Shown here piece by piece: positions 1 to 13,200 of a DNA stretch of 60,000 bases. Numbering within the stretch: the first letter of the stretch is position 1; each line of letters begins with the position of its first letter. The position numbers were made by a program, and so were the translations under genes. Origin of the DNA: Phoronis australis (taxonomy: Eukaryota; Phoronida; Phoronidae); assembly GCA_002633005.1 (NCBI GenBank), contig NMRA01000018.1, forward strand, positions 1,282,554-1,342,553, in the 5' to 3' direction. Below the pieces are notes generated by a model. It was not told the DNA's origin, searched no databases, and saw nothing but the letters and a program-made list of their open reading frames with translations.

Positions 1-33
1 AATTTGTTATTATTCGAGACCAAGCTCAATAAG

Positions 34-520
34 GGCTGTTCCAGTAAAATCCGTGTGGGAGGGGGGGGACGACAGTAGAAATAAAAATTCATGGGTGGTT
101 GTCTTCAGAAAAAAACACAAATTATAGGTGGCCGTTCCTGTAAGAAGTGATCCATTAAAAATGGGTGGTATTTTTTGACCTGTTAATGTTGACAGGTCAG
201 TTACTTCAGCCCTCAAAACTCAAAAAGAAATGCATATATCCTAACTTAACCCAATACAAAAAAGCCCATATTGCCAGTGAACAGAGTGCAATATGTTCAC
301 TAAGCCATTAATCAAGTCATGGGCAACTTGATTTGAGCCAACTGTTTGTCTGCAGTCCTATTTAATTGAAAAGTTATGCAACACTAAACTGGTGTTAACA
401 CATATAAGAAAATTGATGATTTTTAAATAAAAAGTATGAGGAGTAAGATGAAAAAAATAAACAAGTTCCAATATTCACTTGACATAGAAGTATAAAAGAG
501 TTCNCCATAATCACTTCTTC
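34..520 (-). repeat. Dispersed element R1, copy 1
   Basis: The reverse complement of this stretch matches 52915-53437 along almost its whole length. Shared blocks include the poly-G run near 60-70, gtgttaacac near 393, atgaggagt near 437 and cttgacata near 480. A shorter R1-like end occurs at 52081-52160. No coding content is seen, so it is probably a non-autonomous transposon. The ambiguous base n lies inside it at 504. Confidence 0.7.
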
Positions 521-537
521 CCTCCAGTTTCTGTGTC

Positions 538-692
538 TTTAAGAACTACATAATCAATGTTTAAACAAATGAGCTCCATGTGTTTATATATGTGTGCATG
601 CGTATGTATGCATATGCATACATCTAAATATACAATATACATATAGCTCATTTGTTGAAGCATTGGTTACGTAGTTCGTGACTATGGGCACA
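538..692. repeat. Foldback with AT-rich loop
   Basis: The arm at 538-577 (holding aactacataatcaatg and aaatgagct) is the inverted, slightly diverged copy of 645-692 (agctcattt, ggttacgtagttc). The loop is alternating purine-pyrimidine (tatatgtgtgcatgcgtatg near 587). Confidence 0.65.
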
Positions 693-937
693 ATGTGGCG
701 GCACCCAGATGTCTAAACCATGATAAGGGGCGGCCAGCCACCCGGTGAAAAGTTGATCATACAACAAGTGACGGGAGCCGTCCTCTAGATGTCCACGTGC
801 CATGTGTTTGAATGGTACTGTATTCACAGTAACAATCCATTGAAGATCTATATTATGCCAAAACTAATAAAGTAGTACCATTCCAAACATCCAAAAGAGC
901 TACTTTAAACCCACTTCCCATAAAAAACTAATGTTGG

Positions 938-1160
938 GCTTGGACCATTTACTGTTAAATTATAAAATTGGCCTCAACTTGTTTCTTGAGGGTTTGAAAA
1001 GAACTGAGAATTTGTTAATATTCGAGACCAAGCTCAATAAGTTGGCTTGTCACCGTGGGTCATTTTATGTGCCAAGCATGGCCTTGAGCGATAACAAGCT
1101 GTTGGTTCTCTCCCACTTCAGAAATCACTTCTCATTTGAAAAAAGGAAAGCTCCTTACTC
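938..1160 (+). repeat. Dispersed family R2, copy 1
   Basis: It shares cgagaccaagctc, ttggcttgtca, cattttatgtgccaagc and cagaaatcactt with copies at 4590-4830 (plus), 13835-13960 (plus, partial) and 56560-56765 (minus). No intact coding frame is apparent. Confidence 0.6.
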
Positions 1161-1200
1161 TGACGGAATACAGGTTTGAAGCAGATTAAATACATAAAGT

Positions 1201-4200
1201 TTATAAATTTACCGCTTTGATGTAGACCTTGTCAAAGTCGAAGTTCTTGAAGAAAGCATGTTGTTTCAATGCATGGTAATTATGCAGCCGTTTGACTGGG
1301 TCACGATCAAGGAGCTGAAACAAGTAAAAAATGCTTACTTCATTTCCACAAAAAATAAAATTTTCTACGACACTTGGAGACACTCGGATTTACAAATTAA
1401 AAAGCTATGAAACCGGACAGATTTCATTGCTAGTATGGTGCAACATTAATGCTTTTGAAACGGTTAGTTAATATCCTTCAGCTAAACCGTTATCAAAATA
1501 AGGATCTATAAGTGGACATATAGTGCAAAGACAAATGAATTCAGTGGGTTTCAAATATGGCACTGTTGATGTTTTTCACATGCATTGTGTGATGGTTGTC
1601 GAATCATAAACGTAAGGCGACATCACATATAAGTTTGTGACATGTAACCAAGACAGAAACTAACAGTTGGCACTTGCGTGCACCAGAATGGATGGCACTG
1701 GTCCACTGTAACAAGTTTTTTGGTACAAGTGTGATAAACCAACTGCCATAGAAAAACAACTGATTGAAAACGAGTCTCAAAATGCACCGAATAAATACAT
1801 AGATTAGAAAGTTCTTGTGCGTCAGATTCTCGAGGCACACGCTATCCAATCATGCTGAAGTCAAATTTCACCACCTGAAACTCAAATCATGAATCGAGTT
1901 ACACAGTCAAGTTATCTGTCATATCACTGGCTGTTCACAAGCTTAACAATGCATTTGAAAAATGACAGCAGCGCTGTAGATGAAATCCCTAGTGTTTTAG
2001 GGATAGTGGTAATCTGGTTATAATTCAGACACTGCACTGGACAGATAGCCATTGTCACTACTCTAGATAGAAATTCAATGATGTCAAACAACTAACAAAT
2101 GAAGCCGGCAAAATATTCAATTCAATTCAAAACGAAATGGTTTTTTAAGCCATTGATATACAGTAAAAGCTGTGGACTTAAAAATGACTTTTCTGTTTAG
2201 GACATTGAAACACGTAAGAAGGAATTACAGAAATATACAAACATTTTTAAAAATTGTTTTATTTGAGAGAAAGATATTTGTTCTGATGAAAGAATTGTGA
2301 TATTTTTATCAATTACTTCACAATAATATTATTTTTAATGTTTAAATTTTCTCCATATTTTGGTGCAAACAGGAGTCTTAATTATTAGAAAAAATTAAAG
2401 TCTCCAAAAAATTAGTACAAGAATGCTTCAGGTATTTCACACAATGATTTTCTGGGAATTAGAAATGACTAGACCTATTCAAACAAGGCATACAGCAACA
2501 TAATACAGACTCACTCGGGCAACTAGACTCTGGGCCTCAGGACTGTACTTCTTGGGAAGGGAGAAATCCGTTTCAGCCACTTTTTTCGCCATCTCTACGT
2601 GATGAGTGGACCGACCAACAGGAAACTGAAGGAATGCGGTGGATTAGTGTCTGCATAGTACACTAGGTGGAGCACACTAACTCCTCATTTTACTACAATA
2701 ATGCCATGTCAACAGTTCTATCTGACAAAGCACTGCCATATGACATTCACAGTTTGAATAATAGTTTAAAGAACACAGACTAAAATAAAATTTTTGAAGT
2801 TCATTATTCTTCTTATAGCTTTCATTAGAATTTCACTTTCTTTAAAGTCAACCAAATTCTTGTACCCTGGGATCTGTTCATGAAAAGTGACTGAAGACTC
2901 AAGTCTGAAATTAGGTCTTATATTCCACACAACTATGTCGGAAAAATCATAAATCTCACATGGGCAGAAGTGAAAATTTACACATAACTGCTAGTTACTG
3001 AGACAATTTCTATCAGTCAGTTATAGACTGCCATGCACTCATAATAATGGATAAGCCTTTTTTCAGCAATTTACCTATTGCCAGAAGTTTGAGTGACGGC
3101 TTAACTGACCAATCAGGCAGCAGCATTCTTGACACACCTTTGTTTCCAAGACACCATTTCACCCAAAAAACAACACGATGCCGGGAAAAACTTATTGTTT
3201 GTCTGTCGATATTATGCAAGGAGGCGGAACGTGCGATTGGTCATTTGTGACCTGGGAGGGTATGACCGAATTCCTATCAGTCTTAAGGCACTTTAATGAA
3301 ACAGACCCATGTCAACGTGAATTGGTTGTCGTTTTGTCGCCTAAAGATTTCACATTCTCAACGTAGACGTACCTCACCAGCAATCATTGCATACATCAGG
3401 ATGCCAATAGTCCACCAATCAGCTGAATGGCCATAGGGGGTGACGGCGAGGACCTCTGGTGCTGAAAGAGAAAGGCATGTCATCAGTCAGAAGTCACTCC
3501 ACAAAACATATTAGGATGATGCAACATTAGGTGTAGTTAGTATTAGACATAGAGAACATCAGTCTCAAATAAAGCTGAGAATGAATTAATGTAGCGGCCA
3601 ATGTAGACTAACTTATCACGAGTTCAACCAAAGGCTCTAACATATCAGTTCAGTTCTTGTCAGTCCTTGCACCGTAGTGTTGGAACTCTGACATGAAGCA
3701 TTGCGTATGACATGGAGTTCGTTGCGTTCAAGTAGACGGAATAAAACCCGGCCGTGTGATGGAACTCAATGCATATTGTCAGATTTTCAACACTACATGA
3801 TAAAGGAAGCTTTGTCACCAAAGTTCTTCCAATCTCCAGTCGATGATTGAACGATCCTGCCGAATGAGTTCTAACCCAGTGCCATAAATGTTCAAGGAAA
3901 TTTTTATTAGATCAGTATTAGCGTTTGGTGATTTTTGATGCCGACACACAGATGGCGCTCCCGATAATCACCCGACTTTTGGCTGATATGACCATTTGCT
4001 AAGGAAAAAGTTGAAGAATGCTAAAATAGTCTTTCAAGCATGATGTAAAAACAAACATTTCCTAGCACTTTACCCATATAGTGCAGTGTTCCACAGACAG
4101 TCCTGGTACGGCCGCCCATTCTAAGCCACTTGGCCAGGCCGAAGTCAATCACCTTTAAGTGGTCTGTAACACAATACCACAGTCACATACAAAAAGGTTT

Positions 4201-7200
4201 ATTTAAATATGAACTTGCACACATATGTAATGTGCATTTCTTAGCGTTTAATTTACAACTCATGAAATTTTATCTTTTCGTTCATTTCATAATGAAAGCC
4301 TTATGATCTGCATTGCGAATTTCTTTCTCATCAAAAAAATTTAAACACACTGCAATGAGTTGCCAATAGGAAGCACCAGCACCATTTAGCTAAATATAAT
4401 TACCAGCTCATGGTGAGGCTTTTGCTATATTCTTACAAGCTAATACCACCATCTAAACTAACCAAATCAATAAAGTCTACAATATGAGCTAACTAAGAGG
4501 ATTTGGGATAAAAGAAAGTCATCTTATACTTCCAAAGCTTGACAATAACTTCGAATTTCTGTAAATCCACGATCCGTCAAAGAAGCTTTGATATAGACCA
4601 TTTACTGCTATAAATTAAACTGATTTTCAGCTTGTTCCTATTAAACTTGGAATGAGAAAAGGGTTCCAAAAAAACTGGTATGTCGTTTATGCTTAAGACC
4701 ATGTTGGGCAAATAGATGACTCATCATGATAAGCAAACTGAGTAGAGCCTGTTCTAACAAACTGTCGTATTTTTCCAAGTCCAGAAATCACTTTGACTAA
4801 GGAACATGGTGAGACTAATTTTTGAAAACGACTCGTAGTTTAAAGTAAGAATTTATTTTTTGAGACAGAAGGCGGTTTGTAAAATAGGTTGTCATATTTA
4901 AAAATGTTGTACTTACAGTCATTGTCAATTAGCAAATTCTCCATCTGAAATCAAGAATGACTCATAACGGAAAATGGCAGAGGAACTATATGGAGTGCCA
5001 GGAGTGCTTTGATACCAGCAACATGACAAACTGAATAACTTAAGGTAATAGGCTGCCTTCGTTACCAAGTTGTTAAATGCCTTTAAAGCATGAGTCTGAA
5101 CTAGTAGTCTCTTATGTATCAAATGCTACCGATCCTTGGTTACAGAATTTTAGTATTACATAATGTACAGATTTCATAACTATGGGATTTTTTCCCTAAA
5201 AAACTTGAAATTTCCACAAACATGATTTTTTTCGAATTAAATTTGAAAATTTTGTTGCTTTATTCTATCTCCTATAAAAGCGTGTCTGGTATTTTCTTTT
5301 AAGGCCGTTTAGCCGAGAACTGAAAAAGAAGACCCGAACACTGCTCGATGAAATCGGAAGTCTTGATTTTTGACACGTTGAGCTCTTGGGCTAAAGGCTT
5401 GAAAATAAAACATAGTTTTGTATCAAATAAAATAAAGAAATTATAGAATTTGATAGTTCCATGTAAAAATCATGGTTGAGAAAAAAGCAATCGTACCATT
5501 AGGAACAACTGCGCATTGTTTCCATGCTCACTATAAGAATCTGCGATCATCAAGGATTTCAAAAGTATGTAGTTTTATGAGTCTACTCTTGACTTAAAAT
5601 TCAATCCATGATAACGGAGGTAGACTCACTGTTACCTTTTAGCTCTTCACACCCATAAAAACAAAGCAGAGTCAAGAGCAGTAACTGTACACTAATTTCC
5701 TGTTGCCATGTGTTTTTAAAGGTGACACCCTACATGTTTCTAGGGTGCCATCCTATGTGTTTCTAGGGGTAACATCCAATGTGTTTCCAGGGGTGACAAC
5801 CTATGTGTTTCTAGGGTGACATCCTATGTTTTTCTAGGTGTGACATCCCATGTGTTTCTAGGGGTGACACTCTATGTGTTTCTAGGGGTGACATCCCATG
5901 TGTTTCTAGGCATGACATCCAATGTGCTGCTAGGGGTGACAGCCTATGCGTTTCTAGGGGTGACATCCTATGTGTTTCTAGGGGTGACATCCTAACTGTT
6001 TCTAGAGGTGACATCCTACGTGTTTCTAGGGGTGACATCCCATGTGTTTCTAGGGGTTACATCCTGTGCGTTCCTGGGGTGCTCAATATACAAAACTAAT
6101 CAATGATACAAAGTGATGAATACAACGAAAACTGGTTGGTATTTTGTCTAGGTTTCAGTTGTCTTAACACAAAATGAAATACCATCTTCTGCTATACCCT
6201 ATAGCCACTGCCTGCATTAACACTAAGGTTTAACATACCTTCAAATCCCTGTATATCACACCATTTCTGTTTAAGAAGTCTGAAACAAGACATTTTTATT
6301 ATCAACTGAAGGAATGTAAGATTAAAATTGATTTGATGCAACCTGTCATTTTATGCACTCAACGCATGATAACTAGTGTCTCCATATGGAACCAAGTGAA
6401 CTTATTTGTCCACCCATACTAGTGTTGGGTGCATAAAATGACAATCCCACAAAACCAACGTACCAAGCCTATTCTCGAGCAGTTCTTCATAAACTTTGAA
6501 TAACATCCTGTTCTACCTGTCACTTTAAACAGTAAGTGACTTAAATCAAACACCTGTATGTACACTAAGTAACTGAGCAAGTACGCAGCTAGCAACTACT
6601 TTCCACTTGTCTGCAGGTTTTTGTCCACACTGCGACTTGCATTGGGGCAAGTTAGCCTAGAACAAGTTACCCTACTTCAATATGGTGGGATAAGTTGGCA
6701 CACGCGTGTCAAGTTGCTCTAGTGCAAATAGAGTCCGCACTGCCACTAAACGTAGTGACACCTTGTTCCGGGAATAATTTATTTTCGGTTAACCCGCAGC
6801 ATGGATGGCACTACGAATTAACAAAAATTGAGGTGCGGAGTCAAAGAGCGCACTCACCTAAAACCATAGCAACTTCAGCAATGTAAAGTCTGACAAAATC
6901 CTCTGGGAAACAGCCAACATCCATCCACCAATCAAGTAGTTCACCATTAGAAATGTAGTCCATCACTAAAAAGAACCACAATTTCAAAACCATGTGGACA
7001 GTTACTCTAACTGAATAGAACACAGTGGTAATGCAACTTTATGAAACACTTTTGGGATCAGAATATATGTGCTGAAAAATCGACTGATGAAAAATGTATG
7101 GTAATTCTTCAGTTATCTAGCACACAATATGGCCGACAACTGAAATTCCATTTTGCAAAAGTTCTCCACCGAAATAAAACTGAAGAAAAATTTAGTCTAT

Positions 7201-10200
7201 TACATGCATGGCGTCCGTTCCAAAGAAACTGAATTGGCTAAGACAAATCTTAAATTTAAGTCAATTTAAGATAAAACTTCAATTTGTCTTAAGTCCGTTC
7301 CAAGAAAATGATCTTAAGTTTGACTTAATATGTTTTTACTTAAGTTTTGTCTCAAACTTTACTAACTTACTGGATGTGTAACTCTCAAAGTTTGGAAGTT
7401 GAGACAAATCTTAGACTTCAGAGTTTCTTGGAACGGGCCCATGGTTTGTACTGAGTGAATCCCTTAAAACAACAATTGGTAAAATTTCCAATATTTGCAG
7501 CAAAGTAATTGGCTTTTGAAATACAGAAAAAATGACAATTTTGGCAATTATTTTTGTGTGAAATAAGTGGAGAATTACCGCAGTTTCCAAAAGTTTCAGG
7601 AAGTCTACTCGCTAATCACGCCATCAGCAATTTGTCACAGATCATATTTTATTGCTCTTGGACTGCAACCAAAAATGTAACAGGTCAAAATTGAATGCAA
7701 GACGAGGAGGAAAATTTATGGAGGGAGGCAGGCAGACACCCTCACCCCCTCCAGAGCAAATCCTCCGGCACATACCCATGGTCAAAACAAAAGTTCGACT
7801 TACGTAAAACTGAAATGCTTCAATGAGTCGGGGAGTATCCCCACCAGTAAATTTCAGTTACTGCAGAAAGTGTCACAGGTTATAATGTTATTGCACGTAC
7901 CAAGAAACAAGTTCTTCTGATATTGCCAGTAGAAATGACAGCTGACAATGAAGGGGTGATGGCCAAAATCATCCTGGAACATGTAAACATTGGTTGCATA
8001 GACAACAACAGTGGCACATGTATAAATGTAATCACATGACAGTAAATGAAAATCAAAATGTTTCATACAATATTTGAACAGAATATTACCCATTCCATGT
8101 TTGTGTTCACTGTTGGTAGCAGTTGGCATAGATAATACAATGAGGTAGAATTATAAATGGTAGAAAATAATTAAAGCGGCATTTCTTCCTGTTTAGCTGG
8201 TTAAATGACATAAATAATAAATTAGGCACATTATTCTCAGAAAAATGGTCTCGTGATAGTCTTAAATGTGACACGATTCCATTTCCATTACCAACTCAAG
8301 TCACAGGCAATTTGTATGGGTATGCGCCATATTCAGAATTACAATTTTAGGGCTGGCCAACCCCAATAAACTTTGATGGTTCTGATGATCTTGTTGATAG
8401 TGGAAATAGAATCCTATCGCAGTAAGGGCTTTTACAAGACTAATTTTATGAGAACAAAAGGCGTAATTTGATTTTCATTGTTAGTCAGCTCCCATCAGGG
8501 TGAAATTCAGCTTTAAGATTTAAAACTATCAATCTTTCTCAGCTGACTGAAGTTTGTTGAAACAATAAGCCAGGCACATGGCACACGCTTCACAATAAGC
8601 TGAGTTCTAACATATGTTGAACTATAACAGTTGATGATACATTATACATCTACAATGAATTATGAGCGAAACAATCAAGCCACATACACCATTAATTCTG
8701 AAAATTGTTAACGTCAAGTCGAGCAAAAACAATTTACGAACTTCACTCAGTTGACGAGTAGTTGTATCAAGAACCTCTATGAAACATTACTCAAAATCTT
8801 TCTCAAGAAAAACCTGCTGGAAAACAAACTGTAGAGAGTTCTCACAAGTTAGCTAGAAGATCCGCATAAGGAGAGCATACCTAAAGCAACGTAGGTATCA
8901 GACTGTCCGCAGTATTTTTATACGTTATGTAATACGCTAGAAAAATGTCCAAATTTGGCTCACTTCATAACATCATATCTCAGAAATATCTGTACACATT
9001 CATATGAAACTTTCAAATCAAATGTTTTAGGCACTCATCTCAAAAACGCTGTTAGGTATTGCTTTTAACGTGTCCCTCCTTTTAACATGTCCCCCCTTTG
9101 CATGAGGGACTATCAGAATATAGGACTTTTATGATTTTCAAGAAAAAAAATTTAAAATAGCATAAAACAAAAACGAAATGATATTACAGAAAACTGTTAC
9201 AGTGTTTTCAAAATCTCACCTTGAGTATTCATCAAATAAAATTTAATCATGTCATTGATACCACTGTTTTGCTATTCGTGTACCTTTCTTTTTTGCTAAA
9301 TTTTACTAAAAACACATGATCACGTGACCCCAATTAATAATGGAATGGTGAAGAGACGAAAATCAAATTCTACAAGCGTTCTACTTTCAGAAATTATATT
9401 TAAAATGTATAGTTTTGAAGATATTTGGTTAAATACCCAGTCATGTCATTAAGGTCCTACATAACGTTAAAACGGAAACAACAATAACAACAACAACAAC
9501 AACAACAGAAACAGCAACAACAAACTCATACCAGGATCGTCACTTCATCTTTACTCTGTTGTATGGCATTTTCCACAATAATCTGTGTTTTTTCCAAAAT
9601 CTAGAAAACAGGAATTCAAGAGACTGCAAAAACTTCATGAAATACAGAGCTATGAACCACATTACACTACTGAAATATGCACGACATAGTCATGATTGTT
9701 ACACATCTTCAGACAAGTAAAATAACAAAACAGTTCTGAATCATATATAATGATGTGATCACGCCTAAGAAACTGTGAACTTGTTTAGTAATCTCCCATC
9801 GACCATTTTAACAGATCAAGACAAAGAAGTCTCATTACAATGGATAGTGGGATGTCAGTCATCTAAAACAGACTGAAACCAACCAATGAAAACAGAGAAT
9901 GTACATCTGAGTTTCTGCCCAACAGATGGCATCTCACAAATTTGTAATAGAAAAAAAGTAAATTTATGTAGGGATACGATACTACCCTACGTTAAACAAA
10001 TGCCACTTTCTTGCTGTTTCTTAGTGCTTGCTACACTATCTCTAAAAAGAAGCTTCCTAAAAATTAAATTCTGAAAACAGCACAAAATCTGAATACTTTT
10101 ACCAAGTACATAACGTAGTTCGTTGTTGTTTGCTTTCATGTTACAACACCCATAAAAAGAGACCACTCCTAAAAAATTCCCATAACAGCACAATACCTGC

Positions 10201-13200
10201 ACACAGCCAGTAGCTATTTTTACCCAATTTTTGTAGGTCATAGTTGGCTTTAATGTTACACCATCAGTAATAAGGAAATACAATTCTATTAATTTGCACA
10301 AAAATGTTACAAATTTAATTACTGATTCTACTGGCACCCACTGTGCAAATTACCTATTTTTATGACCTACATACAGTTAATGGAGGTGCATGAAATTTTC
10401 AAATATGCACACATGATAAACATAGCAAATTTTAAGAGTGACGAACCAATAGACTGTACAAATTAAAAGAGGAATTACAGATCTATTCTCAAGTCACCTT
10501 CACCGTTTGACCTTGCGCAGTAACTGAACATAACAGTACCATGTACCGTGATCTGGACATTAGTCAGTATTAAACAAGCATCTATTCTAGGATGCTGTCA
10601 AAGACGATACGTTACAATGATATGGTAAATTATTAAGTAATGCACAGTGTAAGAGTTAATCCAACCATTATGAACATCCTTTTTATGCTCAAAGATAACA
10701 AAGTGACTTCCAAAGAAACTACTGCTTTGTGAAAGGAAACTTTATGCACGTGACTGTAAAGTAAAAACTAAAAATATCAAAGATATTGATAACAATGTAT
10801 TTCTTTCGGCTCCCTCTGGGAGTCCAATGTTCAACAGTATATCATGCTGTAAATGAGAACACAAAACATCAGAATAACACACAGACTCAGAGCACAAACT
10901 ACAATAATTACAGAACACCATTACAAATTTACACACAAGAAACACAATCTTACTAAGTCCTCACCTTCATGGCATATATCTTATGATCCACAGTACACTT
11001 GACCCTTAGAACGTTACCGTAGGCCCCTTTGGCTATCAAGTTGAGCACCTGAAATCATACAAGGGCCCAGTCACAACTAGGTAGTTCTCACCACATTCTC
11101 AAGGACTTAAGCACAACAGGCTAAAACTGAGTTGGAACTAAATAACCATAGGAGACACTCGCGACAATCTGAGTAAGATCTTCGTGGACAACATCACAGT
11201 CACTACTTGCATGAATACACCACTATACTTGAAAACGAAGCGTTATGTCCCAACTACAAGGGTTCTGCATGTTTGGAACCCGCATGCTCTCATGTTTGCA
11301 TTGTTTAAATTGATGCTAAAACAAAGCATTGTGTCCTAAACAACAATGGAAAACAATTATTTTTGCAGTGCCACCAAATTGTGCAAGTAGTGAATTGAAG
11401 CCATGTTTGGGCTGAAGTTACCTGTTTATATCTGGCCTGAATCCATTTTGGCTTTAACAACAGCAAATGCACAACCTGGAGATTTAGACTAAAATTTGAA
11501 ATTTCGAGTTTAAACTCGAACTTTTAATCATGATGGTGTTGTCATTAAGTGCAAACAAGGATTAGACAGCTATTAACGCAAGACATTATGTACTCAAGCA
11601 TAGAATAAGACATTCATCTTGATTTTGCACAACAGCATAACAGAAAATGTCAGAAATAATTCAAGAGTTCAAACTTGAGTAAAAAGATTAGACCTCGAGC
11701 CCTGGTTTAGTGGTAGGATGAAAGTGACCTCCACATGATCAAAAATTAAATTTTGTTCAACAAGCGGGGCAGACTCCTTCTACACACATTGATGGCAACA
11801 CCTTATTATGATATCCTTAGTTTAATACATGGTCACCATCAGAAAACCATAAACTATTGTTAGGCTGTGCTCAGCTTTGCCAGACAGGGTACAGGTAATT
11901 GGTGTTTTTGCTGCTATTTTCTGTTAGCCTCAGTTTTATGAGTGGGCAGTGAGCAGAATACAAAAATTCAATTTCAGAGCTACTGTATAAATATTGCAGT
12001 TGTGTGCCAATTCTGACCATTCTGTGTTGTTAAATGATGTGCTTAGAGTTTCCTTCCACCAAGCTTGGTAGCGATGTAGGTGAATACAAAATTGAATTTC
12101 TTTCACACATGGATATTTCGCAACATTTGGGCATTTTGTCTAAATCATTTAAGCATCCCATGATATAGTTAAGAGACAATGTAATGGCACGATGAGTGCA
12201 AAATATTTAAGAAACGTTGTAAAATCCCAATGAGCATTTAAAGGGACATCATCGTTTTATGGCTGAAAAACGCTTTTTAGAGATTATTTACGTATGGGAT
12301 AGATTTCTTGAGTTATAGCTTTACCAGACCTATAAAACAACAAAATATATGGTTTTTTGTGATTTTATAAGAAATCCACAATTCTCATCGTTGTATGTGA
12401 GATATTCCTGTCTTTTTCTGTTAAAAACACTTAAAACATTATGCTATTTATCGAGTGGGATTTAGCTCTGTCAGCAGACTGGAAGGCTGCGACTGCGGCG
12501 TTCTTGGTTTGATTCTGCACTGAGGCTAAAATTCAAAATTACTTTCTTGCTTATAGTGTCCCTTTGAACCATCATCATGCTATTTATAGGTGGCAATGAA
12601 TGTTTGTCTACCAAAAATTCTATTGACAACCAGAAACACAACAAACTTCAATAGGTTGTCTCCAAATTGGAAACAGGCTATTGAACATCTAGTTCACCAA
12701 AAATACACAAAGCTGTGTTTTGCCTCCACAAATGCACAATAGTTCACAATAAAACACTATACACAGAACTCCGCATCTTAATTATTAACAACAAGTGGAG
12801 ATAACTCCCCTTTGCAATTCCTGGGAAATTAGTTGACATCTCTAAAATAGTGTGCCAGATTTCACACCATAAACTAACAAGGGAATTGAGAGACAGTAAA
12901 ACTATACATAACAACCGACAGTTTGAACCAAGACACCACAAATACTGTATACTCTTGAACAAACACCCACAGCACCTTTCAATTTATTTGGATCCTACTT
13001 GAAATTTGAGGGTGGACACATCAATGAGAAATGTCAGCCGTTGGTAATTTCCAAACAAACATGCTTGACGATCGTTCTGGATATTCCAGGGCTTGGAATG
13101 ACCAATGACAAAAAAGAGGAAAATTTTCCAGGTGATGTATCTTTCCACAAATAAATAGGATCGTGTGATAGAAATAGTTTTGTGTTGTAAAATTTAACTG

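Larger units (their letters stand above)
1..1041. repeat. Insertion flanked by 33-bp direct repeats
   Basis: Bases 1-33 and 1009-1041 are the same 33-mer with one mismatch (position 10). The first copy is cut by the window edge. Between them lie one end of a dispersed element (34-520) and a foldback (538-692). In the second copy the sequence continues as dispersed family R2 (938-1160), so the 34-1008 segment looks like an insertion into an R2 copy. Confidence 0.55.

Noticed and set aside
5811-6038. 75-codon minus-strand frame of MSPLETHR repeats
   Set aside because: By-product of the 24-bp minisatellite; it lies in an intron and has no conserved domain.
9987-10337. 116-codon minus-strand frame in a kinase intron
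   Set aside because: AT-rich, Cys/Phe-rich chance translation with no family resemblance and no splice support.
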